Source: Patagioenas fasciata
Lineage: Eukaryota; Chordata; Aves; Columbiformes; Columbidae
Direction: 5' to 3'
Length of the DNA: 64,000 bases
Assembly: GCF_037038585.1 (NCBI RefSeq)
Contig: NC_092526.1
Location: 35,167,501-35,231,500, forward strand
The notes under the pieces were generated by a model. That model was not told where the DNA came from and did no database searches. It worked only from the letters and a program-made list of their open reading frames with translations. The translations under genes were made by a program, and so were the position numbers. Each line of letters starts with the position of its first letter. Within the stretch, counting starts at the first letter, position 1. Shown here piece after piece: positions 1 through 12,900 of the stretch.

Positions 1-3000
1 TAGCAACCGGCACTAGTAGTAATAGAGGGGAAAGGAAGCCAAACCAGCAAATTGCAAGTGCCCTGAAGTAAAAAATGTTCTCGTTCTCAGCCCGAACTTA
101 AAACACATCATTAGGAAAAGGAATTATGGCATTTAACAGGAACTGTAGCCTTATTTTTCTACATTCCTTACAGGCCTAAAGCCCTGGAAGACCATGTCTC
201 CCGTGTCACGTCTCAACCATGGCGTTCAGGTTCTCCTTACAGGCAGCAAGGTCATCTGCTACTGTTGTATGTTGTGCAACTACGTGCGATACTGTCACCC
301 AAGAAAGATGCTGGGACTCTGGAGGAGAGTGTGACCATGATATGTTCCAGTGGGAGGTCTCTGGAAGCCTGATGCAGTAGAGTGGGAGATGGATATGCTT
401 GCAGCAGCATCCTTGTTGTACCAACCCCCAGATCCTGCCACCAGCATAGAGCCACCCTGCAGACAACTGGTAAGCCAAGGGAACATCAGGGAGTAAGCCT
501 AGCAAGTACCAGAGCAGACTTTAAAAGGTTCCTCCCTAGGGTAAGACTGAAAGACAAAGAGGCCTCTGTACTGCCCTTTGCTCAAAGCCAGTGTTTCATG
601 GCATCCTGCCCCTTGCTGTTCCAGGGGTCATCACTTCCCCAGGAGTTTCTACTCCATTCAGTCCTCTCATCTTGAAACAGACCCCTTCCCTGCTCTCTTG
701 CAATTTTCACTGAGATCAGCCATTACACGCTGAGCACTTCTTAGCAGGTATTACAGATCTGCCCCAAATATCAACACTTCTCAGTTGATGGACACTCCAT
801 AGTGAATTTTTTTTTTTTGACATATCTCTTGCGAAAAACAGCTTCCCTTCCCCCTCCACTCCTGACTTGCTGGCTTCATTTGAAATCTCGGATTGCTGGC
901 ATGATTCATGCAAGGTGCCAATAGTAGATTGAGGAAGGTATTGCTTTTCATGCTTCAGTTAAATTTATGTTCCTAATAATCGTTTGTTGGACAGAGTAAA
1001 GAAGGCTTAGTCAAGCAGACATCCCATCTGTAGGGTTAATAGCTGCAAGAAATGTTTTCCTCCCTGTGCTAGAACATCAAATGTGTAGTTAACAGCAAAC
1101 ATTAATAAAGCCATTACACAGAGATCGCAAGTAGAGCTCATGGGTTTGAATCAGCAGGACAGGTTATTACTGCTTGTGGGAAACAGTTGAATGTAAATGA
1201 TATTCAGTCGTGTCACTGAATGCAGCGTTGCATATATATGTGCGAATGTGAAGCCCAGGCAGGGGACCACACTCAGCCTGGACAGCCATCATTCTTGGCC
1301 AACAGGGCCAGCATGGTGGCCTCACGTATGCCACGGAGTGCTCATGCCCTGTGCTAAGGGAACTGTGAAATGTAAATCTGTGCTGTGACCTGATTTTTAT
1401 CCCCCAAACTACCTAGATAATGCAGAATCACACCATAGCCACCCAGAATGAGGAGATGGGCTGAACTTAGAGCAGAAAAGGAGCAAGGTAAGCAGCTGAT
1501 ACCTTTTGACGAGTTATGAAACCTTCTTCTAGAAAGATCTTCCCACTATAAAAATAGCATTCAGGATTCTCGCTCAAAGTGAGGTTGCTTGGCGCTGCTT
1601 CGGCTATCTCCACATGGCTCTGTGGGCTCCTGTCCATAGAGACTTCAGAGTGGAGCTTTGAAGTTGTCTACCCTACCCTCAACGTGCCTGCTCTCACTTT
1701 GACCTTCCTTACACAAAAATAGCTCATTTCAGCCACAGAAAATATCAAAGGTGTCAGACAATGGCTGAGTCCCTGTTCTCATTGAAGTCAGTGGGAACTC
1801 TGCCATGGTCTGCAGGAGAAACGCGATCAGACCAGCAGGGCCCTATAACAGACCTCATGCCCTAGGAGAGTGAGGACCACTGACAATAAGCTGCAGTGGC
1901 TCAGGAGATCACCAATAAGATGGTGGGGGACCCCTTTCCTCTCAGGGACATATGGGCAAATCCAACCTCCTTTTGGTGGCCTGTGGGAGCTGTAAGACAG
2001 TTCCTAGCATGCAGAGGTCACAGCAGAGGATAGAATCTCTTCAAGTCTTTTTGAGAAATTGCAAGCATATGTTGGGAACACTTTACCTCCTCATAGTGAG
2101 ACTAAAATTTTGGAAGCCCAGTGTGTCTAAAATTTTTGCTAGGTGTTTTGTTTTTTTTTTTTTGAGGCTTGGGTTAAAAAAATATATCAGCTCTCCTCAC
2201 AGATCTTACCTTACCCGTGACCTTGGACTGCACAGCTACAACAGCGCTGCCATTAGAAAAAAATAATCTTTTGAGCCTGTGGCTGGAAATACCACTCCCA
2301 ATCCAACTGCCAATTTCTCTGCTGGAGCTCAGGCTCTGTCAGAAGAAACTTGCAGTGGTGTTTCTGTTCACAACCTTCTCTACAGGCAACACGGTTCAAC
2401 ATTAGAGACGATGAAACAAAAATAAGAGGAGGAAGCTAGGATGCGGGAACATAATCAAAGGCATTAAGCCTTTTAAGATAGCGTCTGTCCTAATATTTAC
2501 AAAGTCTTTCCAAAGCCAAAAGACTTCTTCTGGACTTCAAAAACTCAGTGCTCCTCTGTTCTTGTTTATGGCCTTGATGCCAAAGAAAATTGAGAGGCTG
2601 ATAAACACCATGCACCCTGCCATGCTCTGTCAATGGATGCCTTCCTTAGGATTAAGTGCCTAAACAACATAAAAGTATTTTCATTCTGCTTTATGTTCTC
2701 ATCTGTCTCCTGAACAATTACTTCCAGATTTATATAGGAACATGAACTCAGTAGGACTTGGGTTTTTTCCTGCTTTTCCAACAAGCTGCAGTGCCAGTCC
2801 ATTTGTAGAGTGTCTCCTTCTGGCATTGTCCTCAGGTGTTCATCTTGTAATTGTCCCTCAGGTGGGAATTCAGTCATCTGAATTCAGAGCAAACTCCAGC
2901 TGACCAAGCAATGGCTCCCCTCAGAAAAGTAAACTTATTTAAAGGGAGCTTTCACTGTAGACACTCGATGTTCAGTCTCCTGGGCTGTCTGGACCCTAAT

Positions 3001-4588
3001 TAGAGAAGGAAATTGTGGACCAGGAGAAGGAAGCTGGCAGGACTCACAAATACAGGTTCATGCCAGGGTTACAGTCTTCTGGATGGATGCCGCATCAGGT
3101 GGGTGATTAGTGGCTCCAGTCCCACTGCTTGGTTATAATGGAATAGAAGTCCTTTAATTGTGTGTTAATTAGAGCTAATTGCTCACCAGGAAGGAACTCA
3201 GGCCCTCCTAGCTGATGCTGGAAAGCAGAGATAGAGGAGTGCTCCAAAGCAGGGCTTCTGCAAAGGGCGATACTTGGCAGGGAAGGGCTGTCCAGCTCAT
3301 CTTCCTTCCCTGGCACCTGGGTCAGGTCTAACCCTGCACTGATCTGGCTTGTCTGGATCTGTGCTCTGCTCCTAGGCTGGCATCAGGCTCAGCCCATCTC
3401 TTGTCAGCATCCCAACAGCGACAAGTGTTTTCCAAGAACTGATTCAGAGAAGCAGCGTCGCCAGAGGCAGGACCCACAGACAGGAACACAGGTTAAGGTT
3501 GGGCAGTTGTGGATGGTAGGCACAGCCTCTCTCCTGCTAGCACCCCTGCTCCTAAATCACAGGTACCTAGAGCTGGTGCTGCTCTGTGTCTGCAGGAACA
3601 CAGCTGCTCAACCCAACCTCACTGGAAATGGAAGGCACAGACCTCCTCCTGCTTCAGACCTCTGCACTGCATGAGAAATTACCTCAGATCCTTTTTTCTG
3701 GTGAGAACATCAGACCAATTTTAGCTCGAGGCTTTGCAATGGGCATGGAGGAAAGATGGAGAGAGGCAGTGGGATCTTGGATCTGTGGTGTGAGGAGAGG
3801 ACGGACATGCACTCAGCAAATGCCTGGCACGGTATGGCACAAAGCAATGGCAAGCAGGAGTCGAGCTGGGCTGTGACTTTGTAAGAGAAAGGGAACAGGC
3901 CCAGCAGAATCGACAGCCTGAAAGTGAGTGCTGACCATGCCCCAGCTCAGGATAAACGCGTGGGGTCGGGAGTCTGGCTCTTGTGGATCAGTTGTTGCAG
4001 GGAGGAATGTGAGCAATTTCTTGGCACTCTTTCTCCCCAGGATATTAGCATTATAAAGGGAGTTGCTGAAATGCAGTAGTTCAGATACGCTGTTGTTGGC
4101 ACCGTTCACCATCTCTGGGGCTCTTGGGTGTGCTCTGTGCTTTTCCAGTTGTTATTGTCTAAGGATGATTTGACTGTTCCACACATCTCACATACAAGGA
4201 ACCCTGAAAGAGTTGAGGAGGATGTCTGGCAGGAGGAGATGGGATAACACCCCCGTTCAGCGCTGCAAAACCTCCTGCTCACTCTTTCTCTGCAGGAGGT
4301 GAGCAACCTGAAGCCTGCAGGAAAGGGTCTCTTGGCAAGGACAAAACAACAGATTGGTGCTTTCTTTCCTTTCCTGATGTATTTGAAGGGATCCCAAATG
4401 GGTCTTTGTGTCTCTTCTGGCTCTAGTTCACACTAGGTATTTAAGCCTAACGAGCCTGTAATTATATCCAGGGCACCCAAGGATGAACAGAGAATCAAAA
4501 ACTCAAGGACAGGTATTTTCAAGGCAAAAATGTGGATAGACTCCAGGGAGATATCTTCCTCTGTGGAAAGTTTGGACCCTGACTACTG

Positions 4589-4695
4589 AATGTTGTTTTT
4601 TGGGGTTTTTTTTTTGCCCTTTAAAAAAAAAAAAAAAGAAAAAAAAACCAAAACAGAAAAAACACCACCAACAGCCAAACAAAAAAAAACCACCG
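4589..4695. repeat. Low-complexity T-rich then A-rich tract
   Basis: A run of T and G is followed by about 90 bases that are mostly A with scattered C (A15, A9 and similar runs). The frames that read through it are lysine-rich artefacts. It may be the decayed tail of an old insertion, but no element body is recognisable beside it. Confidence 0.8.
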
Positions 4696-6668
4696 CACTC
4701 TGCCTTCTTTTACAGCAAGTTGCAAAACTTTACTGCTTGTCAAGCACCCTCAGTACCTGTCCCTCCTGGGACAAAGAGATTTACTGTCATTATAGCAGAC
4801 TCACCCAAGTGCTTCAGGGCTTGAGTGATGCTGGGCACAAATTCATGCCCTCGGTCATTTTTAGCAGCACCTTAGAAAAGACTTCTTGTCCTTTCCATCA
4901 CAGTCATACAAATGATGGATGCTCTGGGAAATCACACTGCAATCAAAACAGGGCTAGAAGAATGGTTGTTTGTGATCTCACATCCCTCAGGGTCATCATT
5001 TCCAATCCAGTTTAGATTAAATTGAGCCAAAAAGCTTCTAGATTGTGCAGTTGTAAAGTAGCCAAGAATTAATGAGTTTTCATGATCCCAGGTCCCCACT
5101 GCAATTTCTTCTGCATTCTTCTGGCCACCCACATGCATGGAACAATGAATGTGCCCCGTTTTGGGGACTATTGGATGATCAGTGAATGTTTATAAACTGA
5201 AAATTGCCCTTTGAGCCATTGAAAAGGCACTTTGTCCTCATCAGGAAGGACTGCTGTAGCAGCAAAGGAAGCTGGCAACCCCTATCACACTGTGTGGGCT
5301 CCTGCGATGAGGATGGAGATGGAACAGCTACATACCTCTTCAAGCCTCAACCAGTGGGAGAAGCATTTTAAAGCATTGAACTAATTTCTTAAAAACAGGC
5401 GTGTTAGTTTTTACATTCATTGTTAACTCAGAAGCCTGGAGAACCTCAATCGTAAAGATCCACGTGGAGGTTGTGTTTCAACAGACACACAGCTAGGGTT
5501 CAAAAGTAAGACTTGAAAAGCAAGACATGTGCCAAGCTTGCTGAGAGATGGCAAGGCAGCTCCAAGACCTGCTTGGGAACATGAAGGGAAAAGGTTAATG
5601 AACAACTGAGCAAACCTTATTTCCTTGACAACTGAGTAAGCCCACAGCCCTTGCTGGGTGTGCAGAGGTTGGAATTACAGGGAAATGAGGCAGCCACCAT
5701 GTTGGCTTTGCTGGGCCACCAGTTCTGGCTTCTCCAACAGTGCTGTAGATGGGAAACAGCCCTTTGGGCATCTCCTCCTATTCTGACAACTTCTCAACGC
5801 TTCCAGGTAGGAGCAACCCTTTCATCAGTAGCATGCTCTGGTCCTGTGGCTCAAACAAGAAGCCCTCTCTGTCTGAACATTCCCCAACATGCACAGCTCC
5901 TGCTCCAGCAAGGCAGGTGCTGTGTCAGGGTACACCTTCAGGTATAGTCACAGGGCAACCACAACTTCTTTTCTTTGGGCTACAAAGTTTTGGAGCCACA
6001 GTGCCCTGGAGGGAAGGGAAATACCCCTGATTTTCTTTTTAGCTTATTTCTTGGCTACAGGTGGTGTTTCATCTGCTTTCCAGTTAAAAAGATGGAGGAA
6101 GAGCACCTAACAATATCCTTTGCACTAAGGAACATTTCATCCCTTGGGGCTGCCATTCCTGTTCTTTATTTGCTTCATAAACTTGGCTGGAGCCCTGGTT
6201 CCCTTCGGCACTCACCCCGGCTTTGTTTCCAGCCCCGCAAGGAGGAAAGGAGTGGTAGAGCTATTGCATGGGTTGTCCAAGCCCCACAGTCCTGAAGTTG
6301 CAGCAGGTAGGTGAGAGGCCACACAAGGAGCTGGGCAGTGCTGCTGGAAAAGGAGATGGCACATTCTTCTGCAGTGGCAGGAGCAGCTTGGGAGCTTTCT
6401 GTCCTCTGTGGAGAGCAAGGATGGAGAAAGAGGCAACTCTGAGCTTCCAGAAAAATATGCAAAAATCTGTAGAGTTTAATGCACTTGACGAATGATATAA
6501 CAGACTTGTCTAACAAAGAGCGAAGTGTTTTATGGATAGTGACATGAATGTTAATGGTAAATTAGTTAGGAAGTCCAGTGAAGCATGACACTAATCAGGA
6601 AAGGTGAATGCATCTACGCTTTAAAGTAGGTGATTGCCACTGAATCATCCCAATTTGCTGCTCAGCAA

Positions 6669-6710
6669 CAGCTGGTACAGCTGGAGGTACAGCTGGTACA
6701 GCGGGAGGAA
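6669..6710. repeat. 21-bp direct tandem, two units, CAGCTG boxes
   Basis: Two 21-bp units (6669-6689 and 6690-6710) differ at a few bases near the end of the second. Three CAGCTG E-boxes are present in about 40 bp. No function is assigned. Confidence 0.7.
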
Positions 6711-7019
6711 GGCTGCTCATTGCCAAGGGGACCTGGTGAGTTTCACAGCTCTGATGACTGTGTCTTGAGACTGTTTTGCAAAACCCTGGGACTAATTAAA
6801 ATGCCACTCGAGCAAGATGCGGTGTTTATGGATGTAAAACATGAAGCTGAATTGCTTTTTTTCAGGACTGAGCAAAGGTGAAGAGTCTGAAAGTGAGTGG
6901 TCCACAGCTGACACAGGCACATGAAAGTCCATCATGACTTTTGCTGCTTCTGAAACAGACCGACATTCACTCTCTCCTGTGCCAGGAGGGTCACAGGTCC
7001 ACAGGTAGTATGCTTTAAA

Positions 7020-7560
7020 GTGTGTTTATGAACATACATACACAGTTTAAAACATATACCTATATATATGCATTATATTTGTATAACAAGTAACAGTTCA
7101 TATATGTTTTAATAAGCATATTCTAAAAGCCCATGAATTCTCACTGTACTAATTACAAAGTGGGCCATGCCTAAACTTTCCTATTATCCCTGTTCCTTAT
7201 GATGATTTTGAGTAAGCCAGACTTGACTATTTTCATTCAGTCTGAAGCAAATAAAGAAAATAACAGCGAAGTGAAACGCGTCGTTATCTATAGGCAAATC
7301 AGTAAGCCTTCAACTCTGCAAATGATTTACTGAAATTTTTGATGAAGTCTGAATGGGTGAACTAAGGAAGGCAAAACTGGGAACAGCATTTGGCATTGAA
7401 AAGGAAAGTAAGGTTGGTCTATTTTTGTAATCATTTTTCTACAAGAATTACGCTTTTCTGAAGCTTTATGATGCTTGGATGTAACTTTTGATATACTTTT
7501 AAAATGATGTTTTCACCCCAAATTAAGATTGCATTGTAAAGATATCTGTGACAATCCAAT
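7020..7560. other. AT-rich block, candidate conserved non-coding DNA
   Basis: This stretch is much more AT-rich than its surroundings, with TATA/TACATA runs at 7029-7085, a TAATTA-like site near 7149 and a few isolated CpGs near 7278. That composition is common in developmental enhancers and also in plain AT-rich drift. It has no coding content. Confidence 0.3.
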
Positions 7561-9999
7561 CTGATCACAGCTGCTACAACACTCATGTTAGTTTTGCTAC
7601 TACCACAGCACTAAGTTCTCCTTCTGGAGTGGGCTGGGAGGGATCCAGGCTTTTCACACTGCTGATGCAATCCTACCTGAAATTTTTCGTTTTCTGAAAA
7701 GCTGAGATGTGCGAAAAGATATACCTGCTTCTGCTCAGGCAAGAAAGCCACCTGCGAGAAATCAATGATGTAGCTTACGTTTTAGTTCTTTTAAGCAAAT
7801 AATGAATGTACATGACACCTTCTTCCTGCTCAGCTGTGGCTTTTGTGAGGCATGAAGATGAAGCCATCAAGCAAAACTGAGCGGTTTGTCATATAAATGT
7901 TCATCTGCCACCTCCTACCCTTTCCCCACTTCCAAAGCACAAAATAAGGAATTTGGACCCAAATCAAAAGGGTTGGTGGAGTTGAGTCCAAATGGGCCCG
8001 ATGTCTTGACCAGGCTATGGCTCCAAGGGAAGATGCTTGAGCTTGGGTTGATGTTGCACCTCTGGATCCCATCAGAGAAGATGGAGAAATGCATCTGGAT
8101 CTGCTCAGGGACAACATCTTGGGCTCTCACAATGCCTTCCTGTTGGTGATGCCTTAAAGCTGTGTGTTGAGTTTCCTAAGGCTGTGAGTTGAATTTCTCC
8201 TGGCTACCCCCAAAAAATATTAGCTTTCAATGGTGGTATTGAAGCCAAATTTTGGAACTGTTCCTCCCATCACGGTGAAAGGCAGCAGCCAGGCTCCCTC
8301 CACACTGGCTGCTCGTTGCTGCCAGCATCTGTCCTCACTGAAAGGAGTTTACACTTTGCTGAGAAACCATCAACCTTGATCTGCAAGTCCTCCTGCCCTT
8401 TCTCTGGGTCAGAACTCACAATAAACAACCTCAAGGTTTGAGGGACACCAGCATTCACCGAGGAGGCTGCTCCCTACTTCTCCAGCATCCAGCTCGCACT
8501 GTCTAAGCGTAAGATACAGCCTTGTAGTGTTAAAGGCTGTGATCAAAGTAAATCTGTGCTTTCCTGTTTGTCCCAGCTCCTGATGAATACAAGACCTGAT
8601 GTGACTAGATAGGAGCGGTGAACGTGCTCTTGGTGAGGTGGAGACTTTTTGAACTGAGGACAGCATGGTATGAAAAGCACATCTGTGTTTCCCCAGCCCA
8701 CCCACCTCCTGCAAATCTTCTGGGGTGGGAAAACCTCCCTTGAACCAAAAGTTTTGCTGGAAGGAAGGAGTTGAGGGTAACACTTGGATGTTCAGAGCTC
8801 TGTGTCAGCATAACTTTGGTTCTTCTTAAAGCCCGGGAAGAAATAACTCCTAGAAAAGCAGTAGCGCTGGCTCTGTCGATTCAGCTTGGTTTGCACAGGA
8901 CTGTTTGGGTTACAACTGCATCAGGTTTGCTTATGATTTTTCAGGCTGTATTTCTGCACCAGCCGAAACCCTGGAGGAGATAACATGGGTGTCACACAGC
9001 CTGATGGAGCTATAGCCAGCCTCCCTGTCCATCTGTCTCCTCCTGCATTGCCCTCTAAGCTCCAGAGGGTGTTGTGGGACCCATCCCTTGCGACCTGGGA
9101 GAATGCTTTTGGATCCAGGTTGTTCTGTGTCTAGGCTTTTAATTACTGGTTTGCATTTGCCCAACCAGGCTGAGCCAAACGCAGCCCCACCGACCCCAGG
9201 GAGCTTCAGCCAGGAGTGAATTTGGCCCGAGATATTTCTATCACAAAACCGTCAAAACCAATTTCCTCTGATCAGACTGATTTGAAATCCCAGTGGAGGA
9301 AATTCATCTACTGCTGGTTGCTGGATATAATGGCAAATAAACATTAGAGGCAGGAAAGCCTGGCTAGAGATGAGAAATCTCATCTTGTGATGAGAGGTTA
9401 TGAACCTTTCTTATCTCTTTGGGTTTCATAACGAGAAGTCTGACGTGGCAGCAGCAGCTCACGCCAAGCAGTCTGTCCCCAAGCCCCTGCTGGGTGCTGG
9501 GATGTCCTGGGGGTGGCAGAGAGACCAAGGGCTGGGGACACTGCCAGGGGACAGCCAGCCATGCCCCTCCGAGGTTTGTGGTGTGACTTGGGGACAGGGC
9601 AGTCCCACCGCAGGGTGGCCATGTGATGCTGCATGGCAGTACTCGTGTCTCCTCCAGGATGAAAGATGTGATCTTTGCATCCCCGAGGCTGACTGCTAGC
9701 ATGCCAGATGTTTTCTCATGCCCTGGATGGTGGTGTTGAAGGATGAGGTGGGGAGGAAACATGCCAGCATTAAAGCCATGGTGGATTTAACAGTAGATAC
9801 TTTATCTGCTGCCAACATCCAAGCAAATGCCTGTGGGAATGTGTCAGCTGGTATGCCCATGCTGACTGCTGTTTTGGGGTGCAGCAGTGGGATCCTCTGG
9901 TGTGGGAGCTGGCAGTGGAGCAGCTTTGTTCCCTTCTCCTCCTGCTCATCTTGTCCTTAACTGGGGTATCTCCACTTGTCGGAGCCCCAGGACCCCGCT

Positions 10000-12900
10000 G
10001 AGAGTCACAAGTGACCGCTGCTCTGGGCATACGGTTCCTCTCCATGCCATGCCAGACCCCACCACCTCCATCCCATCTCATGTCTCTGGAAACGGTGTAG
10101 TTTTTGATCTTTTTTGCTTACAGTAGCTGCTACATGTCTGCTGAGTGAATTAAACCATGCAGATGAACCCATTCCACCAAGCTCCCATGGGAAAGCAGTG
10201 GCAGAACCAAGAGTTACCACCCCGTCCCCTGACTCCCATCCCTGCACCACGGCTGGCATTGCAGCAACCAGGAGGAAATGCTGGAGCTTAAGTGATTTAG
10301 CTTGGGGAGTGAGTGAAATCTACTTATACGGGCTAATTGATAGCAAATGATTCCTTAATTAGAAATTACAGAATTGCCCCCTAACTTATGAGGAAGAACA
10401 GAACCAATGGATTGAGGAGCTGAGGGGTATTTTTTGTGGCCGCTGTTGATCTTCCTTCAGAGATGCTCTTGCCAATTAACTTGTCATGACATAAATTTGT
10501 TTGCCTTAAAATATCCAGCTAGAAGTATTTTCAGATACATTATTTAAGGCCTGAAAATAAATATTGGATGCCCAAGCTGCCTTTTGTGAAAGCTCAGAGC
10601 AGCTTGCCTTTTCACTCAATTATTGATCGTGCTTTCCGCTGCATTGGAGATGCTACTGCATGCACAAGGGAAAATCCCAGCTTGTTTACTTGCTCATTTT
10701 ATTTCTCCAAGTCTCTAAAAACTTATCCAGCAATGGATTTGGGATGTTTATCACAGCAGAGAATTTATTTCTGACGCTAAGGTCCCATCAGGGAGCTTCC
10801 AGCAACCAGGTATTTCTCGACTGTAGGCACTATGGATGGGCTGGTGTATTTTTATTTAAAGAAGAAATGCCAGTGAATGGCACAACACATTTTCACCACC
10901 ACCAGGAAAGGTAAGCATTGCACATTTGCTAGCTGGATGAGCACAGAAGAGCTACCAAAGCCTGGCTTCTTCAGTAGCCAGGACTGACTGCATGGTCTGA
11001 TGGATGCTTTTCTCACATTAGGGACTTCCGTGTCTCTCTCAACATGGACTTTCTGATGTTTAATTAAGTCTGAGCATCTCACAAGATTTTTTCCTCGCTG
11101 AGACATTTACAGAATCTTTCTTCTCAACGCAGATGTTATTTGATATAAAACTTTGCCAGGACATATTTGTCCTTGGAATCGCCATGCTCATGTTAGATTT
11201 GATTGCAATTAGCCCTGGAGGCTCTTCAGGGAGGAGAGCAGCCTGTCAGCATGGTGGATTGGACCTCATCTTCTGCAAGCATCAGCAGAGAGAAGTGGTA
11301 AAGGCTCATAGCAATCAAGTAGCCACAAGTTGTGAGAGCCAAGGAAGTGAGATTTGTAAAGGGGGAGAAACTGTATAAACTTTGCTTTGAAAGACTGCAA
11401 ATATGCTTACAGATCTATCTGGGGGTTGCAGTCTCTGGGCCAGCAGGCTCCCAGCCCCTTTGAGATGCCACTGCCCAAGAAGTGCTCACCCTTGGCTTTG
11501 TGTCAGAAGATCTGCCAAGAATTTGCCAGCGGAAAATTGGTTAGCTTGGCTGTCTTGCTTTGCAGCCAGAGCTTTGGCAGAAATGGCATGTCCACGGGGA
11601 AGGTTTCTGTACCCCATGTGTCCCACAGAAAGCTGCTCTGATGGATACTTCTTGAGCAATGGGAGCCCCAGCATCACCCAAGATGGATCCAAGCGTTGTC
11701 AGAGGCAAAAATAACACGAGACCAATTTGTTGCATAGGGGAATTCACTTTGCATCCCTGCTTCTTCCCACATTGTGAATTGGTACCACAGAGCTTGAATA
11801 CACTGTGGACTCGTGGCCCTAATTAATATAGCAGACAAGCTGGCCATGGGATGCCACCAGACAGGCTCCAGCCACAGGTCTGGCCACCAGCAGATCTGCA
11901 AAGTCCTCACTGATTTAAGACTGACAGTCAAAGCCAGCGGGAATTTCACCCTTGACTTCAAAGAAACCAACATTTTGCCCCAAACCCTGCTTCTACCATC
12001 TGCTGCTCACCTGTGACGCTGGCCCCAGCACAGGCCACAGCACAAATGGAGAACACGAGCCCTGAATCTTTTTTACCCAATGATGACCAGGACATAACCA
12101 GCCCGACTGATACCATCTCCATCTGCTTTAACAACTTCCAGCCCCAATTTTTCTGCTTTTTAAATGGGAATAATGCCATTCATGCTGGTGGTGATTCCTC
12201 TGATGGATGCTAAAGGGGAAGCTCAGCTTTTTGGGCTGACATTGCTCGATTGCTGTTGTTATTGCAGTGAAGGGTATGATTCCTTAACATCCATGCAAAT
12301 AATCCCATGGCACTGGGAACTAAATGAGAGCTCAGTGCTGGCCAGCTGGAAAAGAACTGGGCATTTCTTCACCGTAGAAAAGAAGTGCAAATAATGGACT
12401 CATAAAAGAGGGAATGAAAAAAAAATGTAGACCAGAGGGCTTTCTGTTCTCCTTTACATGCTTATAAAAAAGCAATTCAGGCTGGGCGCATGCATTTATT
12501 AAGCAAAAAAAAATTCTTGTGACTTCATTTCTTTCTAGGGCAGTTGAGCAAACTGCTCGATATGCCGTGACCTTGAAACATAATGAAGCATTCAAAAGCA
12601 AATCCGGCGGCACAGAAAGGAAGTGTGTTTGACCATGCAAGAGGAGGTACTGAGGTCCAAGTAAGAAACAGCCAAGTGGTTATCTCTGATGGCTTAAATC
12701 TCATCTAGGCAGCACTGTTTACAAGACCCCCTTTGTTAAGAGTGCCACAAACAGTGCAATGTGTAGACAGCTCTGCAGAAGGATACCTGACACCATGGCG
12801 CACATCTGACATTTCACATAATTTTATAATGATATAACTGAGTCGTGTTGCTCTTTGCCCTTGTCAGTATGTAATAACTCCCAGGACAAGCACCTGCATG

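Larger units (their letters stand above)
1..9999. other. Upstream intergenic DNA, no gene supported
   Basis: No coding region is supported here. Open frames are short (about 60-140 codons), overlap one another on both strands and show no recognisable domain. The stretch holds scattered low-complexity tracts, an A-rich block near 4.6 kb, a small E-box tandem near 6.7 kb and an AT-rich block at about 7.02-7.56 kb that could be conserved non-coding DNA. An AATAAA at 1104-1109 has no gene attached to it. Distant SH3BP4 enhancers are possible but cannot be shown from one sequence. Confidence 0.6.

Noticed and set aside
2566-2877. 103-codon minus-strand frame
   Set aside because: No recognisable family, no promoter or splice signals, and no support beyond an open frame.
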